A stretch of DNA of 64,000 nt from Lacinutrix sp. C3R15 (lineage in GTDB: Bacteria; Bacteroidota; Bacteroidia; Flavobacteriales; Flavobacteriaceae), in assembly GCF_018860825.1 (NCBI RefSeq), contig NZ_JAHKPZ010000012.1, positions 248,001 to 312,000 on the forward strand, read 5' to 3'. A model generated the notes under the pieces. That model worked only from the letters and a program-made list of their open reading frames with translations. It ran no database searches and was not told where the DNA came from. Both the position numbers and the translations under genes were made by a program. Shown here piece by piece: positions 8,154 to 18,268 of the stretch. Every line of letters begins with the position of its first letter. The first letter of the stretch is position 1.

Positions 8154-10562
8154 ATGACTAAACAATTATTCGCATTCCTTTGCATTTCATTTTTCACCTT
8201 AAATTCTTTTGCGCAAAAGGAAATAAAAATTACAGGAAGTATTTTAGAACAAGAAACGCTTCAACCTCTAGAATATGCTACTGTTGCCTTTTTTAGTAAA
8301 AAAGAAAACAGAATGATTACAGGTGGAATTACTGATGAAAAAGGAAACTTTAATATTCCTGTTACTGTTGGTCTTTATGATATATCTATAGAGTTTATTG
8401 GTTTTGGCACAAAAACTATTCCTAATCAAAATCTTACTAAAGACACTAACTTAGGCCAATTATTTCTTAGTGAAGACACAGAATCTTTAGGTGAAGTTTT
8501 AGTTATTGCAGAACGAACAACTGTTGAAATAAAATTAGATAAAAAAATATACAACGTTGGTAAAGACCTTACTGTTCGTGGTGGTACTGTTAGTGATGTT
8601 CTTGATAACGTACCTTCTGTTGCTGTAGATGTTGAAGGTAACGTATCCCTTCGTGGACAAGAAAATGTACGTATTTTAATTAATGGTAAACCTTCTGGTT
8701 TAGTAGGTTTAAACTCTACAGATGCATTGCGTCAATTACCAGCTGAATCTATTGAAAAAGTAGAAGTTATAACATCACCTTCTGCAAGATATGACTCTGA
8801 AGGTACAGCAGGTATTTTAAATATTATTTTAAGAAGAAGCAAATTACAAGGCTTAAATGGTGCCATAACTACTAATGCTGGCTACAATCCTTCCGCAGGA
8901 ATTTCTGGTAATATAAATTACAGAACAGGAAATGTAAATATATTTAATACTACTGCCTATAATTACAGAGAATCACCAGGAAATTCTTATACCAATACAA
9001 CTTATAAAGACTCAGGTACAAGTATTAAAGAAACTAAAGATTATGACAGAATTAGAAAAGGCTTTAATACAAATCTTGGTGTAGAATGGTACATTAATGA
9101 TTCTGCATCATTAACTACTTCTATTTTTTATAGCGATAATAATAATGAAAGTAATACTACAAATAGTTTATTGCAATACGACATTAATAACACCTTAACT
9201 AGTTCTAGCTCTCGTTTTGATCCAGAATTAGAAGATGACAAAACCATACAATATGCTGCTAATTTCACAAAAAACTTTGAAACTAGTGGACACAAACTTA
9301 CTTTCGATTTTCAATACGAAGACAGTACAGAAGACGAAAACTCTCTAGTAGAAGTAAATGATATATTAAGCGAAAAAGTAGGAACTCTTGAAGAGCAAGA
9401 ACGCATCTTACTACAAGGAGATTATGTATTACCAATTGGTGAAAACGCACAGTTTGAATTAGGCTATCGTGGTAATTTTAACAATCTAACTACAGACTAT
9501 GTAGTAGAATTTTTAGATGATACCAATACATTTTATGTAGATAGTGACCTTTCAAATATATTAAACTATAAAGAATATGTAAATGCTGTGTATTCACAAT
9601 ACGGAAGTAAACATGGTAAATTTTCATACTTATTAGGTTTACGTCTTGAAAATACAAGAATTACTATAGACCAACCTTCAAGTGGTGATTTTAGTAAAAA
9701 AGATTATACAGGTTTATTTCCTACAGTAAATTTAAATTATGAATTATCAGATGCAGAAAGCTTAACACTAGGATATAGCAGACGTTTACGTAGACCGCGC
9801 TCTAGATATATAAACCCTTTCCCTTCTCGTTCTAGTGTTTCTAGTGTTTTTCAAGGAAATCCAGATTTAGACCCTAGCTACTCTGGTACTTTTGATCTTG
9901 GGTATATAAACCGTTTTGGAAAAGTAACACTTAACTCATCAGCATACTACCAACATGCAACAGACGTTTTTAACTTTATAAGTTTTGATACTGGAGAAAC
10001 AGTAGATGTTGATGGTGAACAAGTGTCTGTTATACAAAGAACACCAATTAACCTTGCTAGCGAAGATAGATATGGTTTTGAGTTTACTGTTATGTACAGA
10101 CCTTCAAGAAAATTTAATACAAGTGCAAACTTTAATGTCTTTAAATCTAAAACCGAAGGAGTAGATCCTAATGGAGATGATTTAGGAAACGAAAACACAA
10201 GTTGGTACGCAAGATTAAACACTAAATACACACTACCTGCTGATATAGAATGGCAAACGAGCATGAATTATTCTGGTCCTACTGCAGACGCACAAAACAA
10301 ACGTGAAGGTGTTTTCTCTACCAATGTAGCATTTAGTAAAGATTTATTTAATGAAAAAGCATCTATTGCTTTTAATGTTAGCGATGTATTTAATTCTAGA
10401 AAACGTATTATGGATACTAACACAGATACTTTTTATAGCACTAGTGAATTTCAATGGAGAGAACGTAGTTTCAACCTATCTTTTACCTATAGATTTAATC
10501 AACAAAAGAAAAATGACAGAGGCTCAAGAGGAAACGGTGGCGATGAAGAATTTGAAGGATAA
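8154..10562 (+). CDS. Outer-membrane beta-barrel receptor (TonB-receptor type)
   Basis: An 802-residue outer membrane protein. It has a signal peptide ending in NSFAQ, then a carboxypeptidase-regulatory-like beta-sandwich (about residues 25-105: ITGSILEQETLQPLEYATV). A plug domain follows (about 135-225: LDNVPSVAVDVEGNVSLRGQ, VRILINGKPSG, EKVEVITSPSARYDSEG), then a long barrel-type region ending in SFTYRFNQQ. The plug style is that of the Bacteroidota outer-membrane barrel family rather than SusC with SusD. No SusD gene is adjacent. The ligand is not identifiable. Upstream, TACATTTG at 8123-8130 could be its -7 element. Confidence 0.88.
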   Translation: MTKQLFAFLCISFFTLNSFAQKEIKITGSILEQETLQPLEYATVAFFSKKENRMITGGITDEKGNFNIPVTVGLYDISIEFIGFGTKTIPNQNLTKDTNLGQLFLSEDTESLGEVLVIAERTTVEIKLDKKIYNVGKDLTVRGGTVSDVLDNVPSVAVDVEGNVSLRGQENVRILINGKPSGLVGLNSTDALRQLPAESIEKVEVITSPSARYDSEGTAGILNIILRRSKLQGLNGAITTNAGYNPSAGISGNINYRTGNVNIFNTTAYNYRESPGNSYTNTTYKDSGTSIKETKDYDRIRKGFNTNLGVEWYINDSASLTTSIFYSDNNNESNTTNSLLQYDINNTLTSSSSRFDPELEDDKTIQYAANFTKNFETSGHKLTFDFQYEDSTEDENSLVEVNDILSEKVGTLEEQERILLQGDYVLPIGENAQFELGYRGNFNNLTTDYVVEFLDDTNTFYVDSDLSNILNYKEYVNAVYSQYGSKHGKFSYLLGLRLENTRITIDQPSSGDFSKKDYTGLFPTVNLNYELSDAESLTLGYSRRLRRPRSRYINPFPSRSSVSSVFQGNPDLDPSYSGTFDLGYINRFGKVTLNSSAYYQHATDVFNFISFDTGETVDVDGEQVSVIQRTPINLASEDRYGFEFTVMYRPSRKFNTSANFNVFKSKTEGVDPNGDDLGNENTSWYARLNTKYTLPADIEWQTSMNYSGPTADAQNKREGVFSTNVAFSKDLFNEKASIAFNVSDVFNSRKRIMDTNTDTFYSTSEFQWRERSFNLSFTYRFNQQKKNDRGSRGNGGDEEFEG

Positions 10563-10595
10563 TATGTAATTTAAATAAACTAAATAATTAAAATA

Positions 10596-10631
10596 AGCTC
10601 CTCTCTTTTAAAGGAAGGAGCTATTTTTTTT
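10596..10631 (+). terminator. Intrinsic terminator after the receptor gene
   Basis: AGCTCCT and AGGAGCT arms with a central CTTTTAAAG part, followed by a run of T, 33 bases after the receptor stop codon. Confidence 0.75.
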
Positions 10632-10676
10632 ATAACAACTTAAAAAACAAATTGGGTTACAAACCATACTAAACAA

Positions 10677-10706
10677 AAAAAGGGAAACGTATTACGTTTC
10701 CCTTTT
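10677..10706 (-). terminator. Intrinsic terminator of the 57-residue membrane protein gene
   Basis: GGGAAACGT/ACGTTTCCC around ATT with A and T runs on both sides, lying 19 bases beyond the stop codon of the small - strand gene at 10725-10898. Confidence 0.8.
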
Positions 10707-10724
10707 AAATATAATAAATAAAGC

Positions 10725-10898
10725 TTATGCGTTACGCGCTGCTTTTTTCTCGTCTCTCTTTTCTTTTAAAAATTCCATTAAAGAACCACCAATCCAGTAA
10801 GGAATAACAAAAGTTAATAAAAATATCATTAACCAGAATCCTATAGTTAAAATGGTTAAGAATGCTAAAAAGCCTAAGTATTGGTCAAATTCAAACAT
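10725..10898 (-). CDS. Small membrane protein, 57 residues
   Basis: A short gene read from ATG at 10898 to TAA. The product begins MFEFDQYLGF. One long hydrophobic stretch, about residues 9-41 (enough for one or two membrane passes), includes IGFWLMIFLLTFVIPYW. A strongly charged tail follows (KEKRDEKKAARNA). A terminator sits right behind it and the frame is clean, which supports a real gene. It is not recognised as a named family. Topology with a cytoplasmic positive tail is inferred from the charge rule. Confidence 0.7.
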   Translation of the reverse strand: MFEFDQYLGFLAFLTILTIGFWLMIFLLTFVIPYWIGGSLMEFLKEKRDEKKAARNA

Positions 10899-11005
10899 AA
10901 TTTATTGGTGTCTTATTTTATTGATATTGCAAATATATACCAAAGTGTTTTTTTATGCAATTTAATTTACAAAATTATACGCAGAATAATTAAAACTAAT
11001 TAGGT

Positions 11006-12622
11006 TTAGCTCGATAAACTTTCTATTAAAGGTTTAAAATAAATAGTAAAAGTACTTTCCGGTTTCTTAGTATACTCCAATGAGCCACTTAATTGCTCTG
11101 TTAGTATATCAATCAATTGCATACCTAAGGACTCTGATTTTTTTATATTAAAATCATCTGGCAAGCCTGCTCCATTATCTTTATAGGTAAGTTTATAAAA
11201 TGCACCCTCTTTAACTATCTCTATACTTAAACTATTTTCTTGATCCGTTTTAAACGCATACTTAAAAGAATTTGTTATTAATTCATTTATTATTAGCCCC
11301 AAATTAGACGTAGTATCCGCATCAAAAATTATAGCTTCATTAATGCTTATTAATTTACGCAACTGCATTGTTTTGTTTTTTATAGTATCTTCAACAAAAT
11401 CAATAAGTTGCACCACATAGTCTTTGATTTTAACTTCCTTTAAAGTGGTATTATTATATAATTTTTCATGAACCAAAGACATAGATTGTATTCTATTTTG
11501 ACTATCCCGTAAAGCTTTTTTAATATTTTCATCATCATACTCTTCTTCCTGCAATAGTAAAATACCTGCCACCATTTGCATATTATTTTTTATTCTATGA
11601 TGAATTTCTTTAATCAAGGTTTCAATTTTATATAGACTAGATTCTAACTCTTTATTTTTATCTGAAACAATATTATTTACCTGTTTTAAATCTCTATTCA
11701 AAACTCTAATTTTGAAATATTGTCGTCTCGAAATAAGCACCATAAAAGACAATAAAACATACCAGATATATGCTATTGCATTAATATTAGTATTTATCAA
11801 AGGCTTATTTTTATAAGCACTCCCTACTTTTAAATTTAACCCAAACAGCTGAATATTTGTGTAAATAAAATCAGATTCTTCAATATTAAAATTTTTATAA
11901 TATTCTTTATCTCTTGCTTTATTATATATTTCTGTGTTGTTATAAATAGCCTCTCTAGTTAAATCTAAAGAATCATTTACTAGAAATTTATGAACATAAG
12001 TATCTTGACTATTATTAGTATAAAAATAGTCAAGCAAATATTTTACATTCAAAATAGGTGACATATAACCAATCACTTCATTTTTTTCATTAATAGCAGA
12101 AAAATTAAAAGGAAAGCCTGCCCATCCTTCTCGTAAATTAACTGGAGAAAAGAGTTTAATGTTTGAAGTTTGCATCAGACTATCTAATTCATCAATTACT
12201 TCTTTACTTCTAAATGCTTTAACAGAAATGCCTTTTAATTTTTTAGGATCTAATTCTGTAGGGGTTACAACATATTGAAATACATGATCGGTATTTATAT
12301 AATTAATAAGAATAGAATCTTTAAACTTAATTTCCTGTAATAAATCATTTAAGTATTTCTGTAATTTTTTTTCTGTAGGAAACGAACTAGTATTTATAGT
12401 GTAACTTTTAATAGAAGATACTAAAGTTGCATAAACATCAATAGCAGCTTTAGCCCTTATTATTTTATTGTTATGAGCGTTCTGTAATTGGGCTTCAATT
12501 TTTTGTCTTTCAAAAGCAGTATAATTACTTAATAATTTATGCAACAAAAAAGCGCCAATTATTAAAATAATTACAACAACAATAAAATACTTTAATCTAT
12601 TAATCAATTTTAGGGAAGACAT
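11006..12622 (-). CDS. Membrane sensor histidine kinase, HisKA_2 type
   Basis: A 538-residue sensor kinase. A first membrane segment lies at about residues 12-30. It is followed by a roughly 240-residue extracytoplasmic sensor domain with no clear named family, then a second membrane segment (IAYIWYVLLSFMVLI, near 285-300) and a short coiled coil. The HisKA_2 phosphoacceptor region EIHHRIKNNMQMV follows, with the His near residue 342, then the ATPase domain with N box NELITNSFKYAF and G box DNGAGLP. No response regulator gene is adjacent, so it is an orphan whose partner must be elsewhere. Kinase class is firm; signal unknown. Confidence 0.87.
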   Translation of the reverse strand: MSSLKLINRLKYFIVVVIILIIGAFLLHKLLSNYTAFERQKIEAQLQNAHNNKIIRAKAAIDVYATLVSSIKSYTINTSSFPTEKKLQKYLNDLLQEIKFKDSILINYINTDHVFQYVVTPTELDPKKLKGISVKAFRSKEVIDELDSLMQTSNIKLFSPVNLREGWAGFPFNFSAINEKNEVIGYMSPILNVKYLLDYFYTNNSQDTYVHKFLVNDSLDLTREAIYNNTEIYNKARDKEYYKNFNIEESDFIYTNIQLFGLNLKVGSAYKNKPLINTNINAIAYIWYVLLSFMVLISRRQYFKIRVLNRDLKQVNNIVSDKNKELESSLYKIETLIKEIHHRIKNNMQMVAGILLLQEEEYDDENIKKALRDSQNRIQSMSLVHEKLYNNTTLKEVKIKDYVVQLIDFVEDTIKNKTMQLRKLISINEAIIFDADTTSNLGLIINELITNSFKYAFKTDQENSLSIEIVKEGAFYKLTYKDNGAGLPDDFNIKKSESLGMQLIDILTEQLSGSLEYTKKPESTFTIYFKPLIESLSS

Positions 12623-12839
12623 TTTAGGTTAAAAAGGTTTGTTAAACATTAAATATAATGCAATTTATTAGTAAACAAAATAACTAACAGCTAATTAAAT
12701 AATAATGTTTTAAATAAATTTTTTATAGTAAGTTCTCTATTAAAAAAAATATTTAACTTAAGCTATTAATCAAACAATTAGCAACAATAAATTCTTACAA
12801 ATAATCTTTAAAAGTCTAAAAAAATACAGCATAAAATCG

Positions 12840-12847
12840 TAAATTCG
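12840..12847 (+). promoter_or_regulatory. Candidate -7 element (TAAATTCG) of fumC
   Basis: The same octamer, preceded by G, lies 25 bases before the fumC start and 20 bases before the acyl-CoA carboxylase start at 42653. It differs from TAnnTTTG at one position. No convincing -33 box. Confidence 0.35.
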
Positions 12848-12872
12848 CAGGGTTAAAATTATCTTCAAGATT

Positions 12873-14270
12873 ATGGAATTTAGAATAGAAAAAGACACAA
12901 TGGGGAACGTAAACGTTCCTGCAGATAAACTTTGGGGAGCACAAACAGAACGCTCTAGAAACAACTTTAAAATTGGTGCACCAGCATCTATGCCTTTAGA
13001 AATTGTTTATGGTTTTGCTTATTTAAAAAAAGCTGCAGCATATACTAACTGTGAGTTAGGTGTTTTAGCTATTGAAAAAAGAGATCTCATTGCACAAGTT
13101 TGTGATGAAATACTAGCAGGAAAACATGATGATCAATTTCCTTTAGTAATTTGGCAAACCGGTTCTGGTACGCAAAGTAACATGAACGTAAATGAGGTTA
13201 TTGCTAATAGAGCACACCAAATTGCAGGCAAAGTTATTGGCGAAGGCGAAAAAACCATTCAACCAAATGACGATGTAAACAAATCGCAATCATCTAATGA
13301 CACCTTTCCTACAGGAATGCATATTGCTGCCTACAAGAAAATAGTAGAAAATACTATTCCTGGTGTAACACAATTACGTGATACTTTAAAAAAGAAATCA
13401 GAAGCATTTAAAGACGTTGTTAAAATTGGTAGAACCCATTTAATGGATGCTACACCACTTACTCTTGGTCAAGAATTTTCAGGTTATGTATCGCAATTAG
13501 ATCATGGTCTAAAAGCTTTAAATAGCACTTTAGAGCATTTAAGCGAACTTGCTCTTGGTGGTACTGCTGTAGGTACAGGTTTAAATACACCTAAAGGATA
13601 TGCAAAACGAGTTAGTGAGTTTATTGCAGAATTTACCGGTTTACCATTTATTACAGCTCCAAATAAATTTGAAGCACTTGCTGCTCACGATGCTTTAGTG
13701 GAAACACATGGCGCTTTAAAACAATTAGCAGTTTCTTTAAATAAAATAGCTAATGATATACGTATGATGGCTTCTGGTCCTCGTTCTGGTATTGGAGAAA
13801 TTATTATTCCTGCTAACGAACCAGGAAGTTCTATCATGCCAGGAAAAGTAAACCCTACACAATGTGAAGCTCTAACAATGGTTTGTGCCCAAGTAATGGG
13901 TAATGACGTTGCTGTTACTGTTGGTGGTACACAAGGACATTATGAACTAAATGTGTTTAAACCAATGATGGCTGCAAACGTATTACAATCTGCGCAACTA
14001 ATTGGTGATGCTTGTAGAAGTTTTGAAGAAAATTGCGCTTCCGGAATTGAACCTAATCACGCTGTTATAAAAGAACTACTAAACAATTCTTTAATGCTTG
14101 TAACTGCTTTAAATACCAAAATAGGATATTATAAAGCCGCAGAAATTGCAAATACAGCTCACAAAAATGGTACTACGCTTAAAGAAGAAGCTATAAACCT
14201 TGGCTATGTAACTGCAGAAGATTATGATGCATGGGTTAAACCAGAAAACATGGTTGGAGGCCTAAAGTAA
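12873..14270 (+). CDS. fumC: Class II fumarate hydratase
   Basis: This enzyme interconverts fumarate and L-malate in the TCA cycle; it is a cytosolic, iron-free tetramer. The 465-residue length matches the family. Visible signatures are [18 protein letters not shown] (substrate site), [29 protein letters not shown] with the active-site His, and [16 protein letters not shown], the catalytic loop of the superfamily. The gene is monocistronic, with a strong terminator after it. Aspartase and argininosuccinate lyase share the fold, but the motifs fit FumC best. Confidence 0.95.
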   Translation: MEFRIEKDTMGNVNVPADKLWGAQTERSRNNFKIGAPASMPLEIVYGFAYLKKAAAYTNCELGVLAIEKRDLIAQVCDEILAGKHDDQFPLVIWQTGSGTQSNMNVNEVIANRAHQIAGKVIGEGEKTIQPNDDVNKSQSSNDTFPTGMHIAAYKKIVENTIPGVTQLRDTLKKKSEAFKDVVKIGRTHLMDATPLTLGQEFSGYVSQLDHGLKALNSTLEHLSELALGGTAVGTGLNTPKGYAKRVSEFIAEFTGLPFITAPNKFEALAAHDALVETHGALKQLAVSLNKIANDIRMMASGPRSGIGEIIIPANEPGSSIMPGKVNPTQCEALTMVCAQVMGNDVAVTVGGTQGHYELNVFKPMMAANVLQSAQLIGDACRSFEENCASGIEPNHAVIKELLNNSLMLVTALNTKIGYYKAAEIANTAHKNGTTLKEEAINLGYVTAEDYDAWVKPENMVGGLK

Positions 14271-14310
14271 AAAACACTATTTAATTAATAATAAAACAAA
14301 CTTAACCTAT

Positions 14311-14345
14311 AAGTAAGCGCTTTAAATTAAAGCGCTTACTTTTTA
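14311..14345 (+). terminator. Intrinsic terminator after fumC
   Basis: A long palindrome (AAGTAAGCGCTTTAA and its complement) with a tiny loop and a following T run, 40 bases past the fumC stop and 13 bases before the next gene. Confidence 0.85.
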
Positions 14346-14357
14346 AAATGAAAAAAT

Positions 14358-15785
14358 ATGAAAAAAAAATTACTTACTTGTTTATCATTACTTTCTTTAA
14401 GTGCAATAGGATTTGCTCAAACCACTTTTGAATCAAAAGTTACTATTAATGCTAATACAGGAGCCAATCCTTACACTATTGATTCTGGCTTATTAGATAA
14501 TGATGCTTATCCAGATATTGTTATTGGAACTGATGGTGGAAACACTGTAGAATGGTATAAAAATAATGGTGATGGTACTTTTGCTAATGCAGTAACTTTA
14601 ACTGCTACAGGAACTGAAGCATTATTATATGTTGAAGGTGTACATATTGCAGATCTTGACGGAATAAACGGTAATGATATTCTAGCTACTAGTTATGGAA
14701 ACAGTAATCTAGTTTGGTTTGCTAATAATGGAGATGGTACTTTTGCTGACGCTGAAACTATAGGGCAATCTCTTATTTCTGGTGCTGGATCTGTCACTAC
14801 AGGATATATTGATGCTGGAAACACTTTAGATGTTGTTGTTTTAGCATATGGCTCAAGTGATGTCTTTTGGTTTTCAAATGATGGATCAGGAAATTTTACA
14901 GGTCCTTTTAGTATTACATCTGTAGCTGGAACTGGCCCAGGAGCGATTGACTTAGCAGATTATGATGGTGATGGCGATTTAGATGCAGTTATTGCTAATA
15001 CAGATGCTGGTACAATTGAAATTTATGATAACAACCTATTACCTAGCGGTGCAGGAACTGTTTCTTTTACAAAATATATGAATACGGTAAGCTCAGGAAA
15101 TGGTTATTTATTTGACATTGAATTTGTAGATGTTAATGATGATGGAACGCTTGATATTTTAAAATCAGACAACAGTCCAAGTACAGGTAACTCTAACATT
15201 GCATACTACACAAAAGATACTAGTGGTACAGCTACTACATTTACCGAAACAACTATATCTACTAGCATTACCAGAACATCTTTAGCTACTGTAGCCGATT
15301 TTGATAATGATACTAAAAATGACTTATTAGTTACTAATGGTAGAGTTACAAATGATGATATTATATGGTTTGAAAGTAATAATACTGGTGGATTTGCACC
15401 TGAGGTTTCTTTAGATAACACACAATCTACTATTTATGGTATGACCATTAATGATTTTGATAATGACGGAGATTTAGATATAGCCACAGTTTCTTATTTT
15501 CAAGATGACTTAAACTGGTTTGAAAACAAATTAATTACGCTTGATGTAGAAGATAATACTTTACAAGAAATTACAATGTATCCTAATCCTGTAAAAAACA
15601 GTTTATATTTTAAAGGAAACATCACTGATGATTTAAACGTTTCTGTTTATAACGTTTTAGGTAAACAAGTTTTAAATGCAATTGTAAACCAAAATCAAGC
15701 ACTAGATGTTTCAAATCTAAACAATGGAGTATATATTATTAAGTTTAACAACTACAATTCTACATACAAATTTGTAAAACAATAA
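14358..15785 (+). CDS. Secreted FG-GAP/VCBS repeat protein with type IX sorting domain
   Basis: A 475-residue exported protein. It has a signal peptide (LLTCLSLLSLSAIGFAQ), then a run of FG-GAP/VCBS-like repeats with calcium-loop style Asp clusters (DYDGDGDLDAV, DVNDDGTLDIL, DFDNDTKNDLL, DFDNDGDLDIA) that should fold as a beta-propeller. The last ~75 residues are a type A Por secretion (T9SS) sorting domain: YPNPVKNSLYF, VYNVLGKQV, LNNGVYIIKF. The protein is thus probably moved over the outer membrane and anchored or released at the surface. Ligand or partner is not evident. Confidence 0.88.
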   Translation: MKKKLLTCLSLLSLSAIGFAQTTFESKVTINANTGANPYTIDSGLLDNDAYPDIVIGTDGGNTVEWYKNNGDGTFANAVTLTATGTEALLYVEGVHIADLDGINGNDILATSYGNSNLVWFANNGDGTFADAETIGQSLISGAGSVTTGYIDAGNTLDVVVLAYGSSDVFWFSNDGSGNFTGPFSITSVAGTGPGAIDLADYDGDGDLDAVIANTDAGTIEIYDNNLLPSGAGTVSFTKYMNTVSSGNGYLFDIEFVDVNDDGTLDILKSDNSPSTGNSNIAYYTKDTSGTATTFTETTISTSITRTSLATVADFDNDTKNDLLVTNGRVTNDDIIWFESNNTGGFAPEVSLDNTQSTIYGMTINDFDNDGDLDIATVSYFQDDLNWFENKLITLDVEDNTLQEITMYPNPVKNSLYFKGNITDDLNVSVYNVLGKQVLNAIVNQNQALDVSNLNNGVYIIKFNNYNSTYKFVKQ

Positions 15786-15817
15786 TTTACAATACATTGT
15801 ATTGATTTATAAAATTT

Positions 15818-15848
15818 AAAGCGTTGGCAAATTGTCAACGCTTTTTTA
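15818..15848 (+). terminator. Intrinsic terminator between the FG-GAP gene and hutI
   Basis: AAAGCGTTG/CAACGCTTT arms with a short loop and a T run. It lies ahead of the true hutI start, so an extended hutI start inside it is unlikely. Confidence 0.8.
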
Positions 15849-15880
15849 TTTTGCTAAATTTATGCACAATAAAACAACCT

Positions 15881-17116
15881 ATGACTATATTAATTACAAA
15901 TATTAAAGAATTACTTCAAGTTAGAGATACCAATGTTTTAAAAGTATCAGGAGGTGAAATGAAAATACTTCCAACCATTAAAAACGCATACCTATTTATA
16001 AAACATGATACTATTGTAGATTATGGTAGCATGAGTGATTTAACCTCATTAGACGCAGATCAAGTAATTGATGCTACAGGAAAAATAGTACTTCCTACCT
16101 GGTGCGATTCGCATACACATATAGTATATGCAGGAAACAGAGAACAAGAATTTGTAGACAGAATCAATGGTTTAAGTTATGAAGAAATTGCAAATCGTGG
16201 TGGCGGAATTGTAAATTCTGCAGAAAACCTTCAAAACACCAGCGAAGAAGATTTATACCAACAGTCTATTAAAAGAGTACAACAAGTAATGAAACTTGGT
16301 ACTGGAGCTATAGAAATTAAATCTGGATATGGGTTAACTACTGACGCAGAGTTAAAAATGCTTCGTGTTATTAAAAGAATAAAGAAAGAATTTCCCTTAA
16401 AAGTAAAAGCTACTTTTTTAGGAGCTCATGCAATACCAAAAGCATATAAAGAAAATAAAAAAGGCTATTTAGACCTAATTATTAATAACATGCTACCTAA
16501 AATAGAAAAGGAACATTTAGCACATTATATAGATATTTTTTGCGAAAAAGGGTACTTTAGTTTAGAAGACACAGATCGTATACTTACTGCAGGTAAAAAA
16601 CACGGCTTAACACCTAAAATTCACGTAAACCAATTTAATGCCTTTGGTGGTATTGCACTAGGTGTAAAACACAATGCACTTTCTGTAGATCACCTTGAAG
16701 AATTAAAAGAAGAAGACATAGAAGCTTTAAAAAACAGTAAAACAATTGCAGTGGCTTTACCTTCTTGCTCTTATTTTATTAGTATTCCATACACACCTGC
16801 TAGAAAAATTATAGAAGCTGGACTACCTCTAGCTTTAGCATCAGACTATAACCCTGGTACTACTCCTAGTGGTAATATGAATTTTGTAGTAAGTACAGCT
16901 TGTATAAAAATGAAAATGACTCCTGAAGAAGCGATTAATGCCGCAACTATAAATGGAGCTTATGCAATGGGAATTTCTAATACATACGGAAGCATTACAA
17001 GAGGTAAAAAAGCTAATTTAATTATTACAAACCCTATACCTAGCTACAATTATTTACCTTATGCTTTTGGTGAAAACCATATAGACACTGTAATTATTAA
17101 TGGTACAATACTCTAA
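15881..17116 (+). CDS. hutI: Imidazolonepropionase
   Basis: The third step of histidine degradation: it opens imidazolone-5-propionate to N-formimino-glutamate, in the cytosol. The 411-residue amidohydrolase shows DSHTHIVYAGNR (metal-binding HxH), FLGAHAIP, HVNQFNAFGG and SDYNPGT, all typical of HutI. The frame is open from 15824, but the extra 19 residues would lie over a terminator hairpin, and MTILITNIKELL is the usual N-terminus, so I set the start at 15881. hutG lies 1.2 kb downstream beyond an oppositely oriented gene; hutH and hutU are not in the window. Confidence 0.93.
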   Translation: MTILITNIKELLQVRDTNVLKVSGGEMKILPTIKNAYLFIKHDTIVDYGSMSDLTSLDADQVIDATGKIVLPTWCDSHTHIVYAGNREQEFVDRINGLSYEEIANRGGGIVNSAENLQNTSEEDLYQQSIKRVQQVMKLGTGAIEIKSGYGLTTDAELKMLRVIKRIKKEFPLKVKATFLGAHAIPKAYKENKKGYLDLIINNMLPKIEKEHLAHYIDIFCEKGYFSLEDTDRILTAGKKHGLTPKIHVNQFNAFGGIALGVKHNALSVDHLEELKEEDIEALKNSKTIAVALPSCSYFISIPYTPARKIIEAGLPLALASDYNPGTTPSGNMNFVVSTACIKMKMTPEEAINAATINGAYAMGISNTYGSITRGKKANLIITNPIPSYNYLPYAFGENHIDTVIINGTIL

Positions 17117-17205
17117 CAACACGCTCTTGTTAAACTAAAATTATGTTTAAGACAAAAACAATGGAAACAAAATATTAGTAAACATATGTTTTACTAGTAA
17201 ACAAA

Positions 17206-17240
17206 AAAAAGCCTGAAACAATTAAAGTTTCAGGCTTTTT
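17206..17240. terminator. Intrinsic terminator between convergent hutI and coiled-coil gene
   Basis: AAAAAGCCTGAAAC and GTTTCAGGCTTTTT form a 14-bp stem around a seven-base loop, with A and T runs on each side. It can serve both convergent genes. Confidence 0.85.
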
Positions 17241-17255
17241 ATATATTTTTTTATC

Positions 17256-18140
17256 TTATTTTAAGGTAAACTCATTAGAAGAAACTAATTCAGTTTGATT
17301 AAAAACATTTATAGTATAAAGTCCTTTTACAAAATCATCATCACCTCTTGCTTCTACAAACTCACAAACATCTAAAGAGTTGTTTTCGTAATTAAACTTA
17401 CTAATAACACTATAATTTAAAGTTTTATCATCAAATTGTATTTGTGCATTCTCACCTAAAGTATTGTTATCTGGGTCTATTACTTGTACAAATAATTCTT
17501 GATCTCCTGCTTGTACTAAGCTATTTTTAGCAACAGTATAGCATACTCTAATTTTATCTACACGTCTAGCTCTTTCTGTAGGAATAAGTTTTCCTGAACT
17601 ACGCTCAATAACACCATAACCTTTTAAGCCAACTGTATTTAAAACAGCAGCTGTTTCAACAACTTCTGCCAATGCTGTATTTTGTACTAATAAAGAATCT
17701 GTAAACATAGTACGTTGTTCTAGTCTAACTTTAGTACTATCTAAAGATGTTGCCAACAATTGGTTTTCTACTTTTAATCTATCATTTTCAACTAATAGTA
17801 CATCCATTTCCTTTTGTAAAGACAAGTACTTCTGCTTGTATTTCCATAAGCTAGCTATATTATTTTCAGAAACTTTTAAAGAATCCATTAAACTTTGAAT
17901 ACGTTCTTTAGCTTCAATCAATTTTTCATTTGAAATATCATTTTCTTCAATGGCAATATCGTATTGCTTGGCCATATTACTCAAGTCATTCATAACCATT
18001 TGCTTTTCCTTTACTAGCTGCTCTTCATTCTCTTTTTTATCTTTATATAATTGAGAAGTGTAAAATCCAGTTCCTAAAAATAAAACCAATGCAATACCTA
18101 ATGCCACTTTTAATCCTATATTACTTTTTTTGTCTGTCAT
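17256..18140 (-). CDS. Membrane-anchored coiled-coil protein of unknown function
   Basis: A 294-residue protein with one N-terminal membrane helix (LKVALGIALVLFLGTGFYT, about residues 10-28). About 120 residues of heptad-rich coiled coil follow (NEEQLVKEKQMVMND to VRLEQRTMF). The C-terminal globular part, about 165-294, is predicted beta-rich (VCYTVAKNSLVQAGDQELFVQVIDPDN, LYTINVFNQTELV). With no signal cleavage site it is probably an inner-membrane protein whose C-terminus lies in the periplasm. I do not recognise a named family, although similar proteins seem common in Flavobacteria. It lies between hutI and hutG but on the opposite strand, so it is not part of the hut pathway. Confidence 0.7.
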   Translation of the reverse strand: MTDKKSNIGLKVALGIALVLFLGTGFYTSQLYKDKKENEEQLVKEKQMVMNDLSNMAKQYDIAIEENDISNEKLIEAKERIQSLMDSLKVSENNIASLWKYKQKYLSLQKEMDVLLVENDRLKVENQLLATSLDSTKVRLEQRTMFTDSLLVQNTALAEVVETAAVLNTVGLKGYGVIERSSGKLIPTERARRVDKIRVCYTVAKNSLVQAGDQELFVQVIDPDNNTLGENAQIQFDDKTLNYSVISKFNYENNSLDVCEFVEARGDDDFVKGLYTINVFNQTELVSSNEFTLK

Positions 18141-18268
18141 AATTACTTGTTTTAAGGTTAAATTTAGAGCGTAATCTTATACCAAATATATTTATTTAAT
18201 TATTAGTTTATACTTATTTAGAGTAAAAAATGTATTTTTAGTTACTCAAAAAACATATTTTTTAGCAC

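Noticed and set aside
12770-12964. 64-codon - strand frame over the fumC start
   Set aside because: It overlaps the fumC promoter and first codons in antisense and shows no protein features.
15824-15880. Upstream extension of hutI
   Set aside because: The extra residues are encoded by a terminator hairpin and are not family-like.
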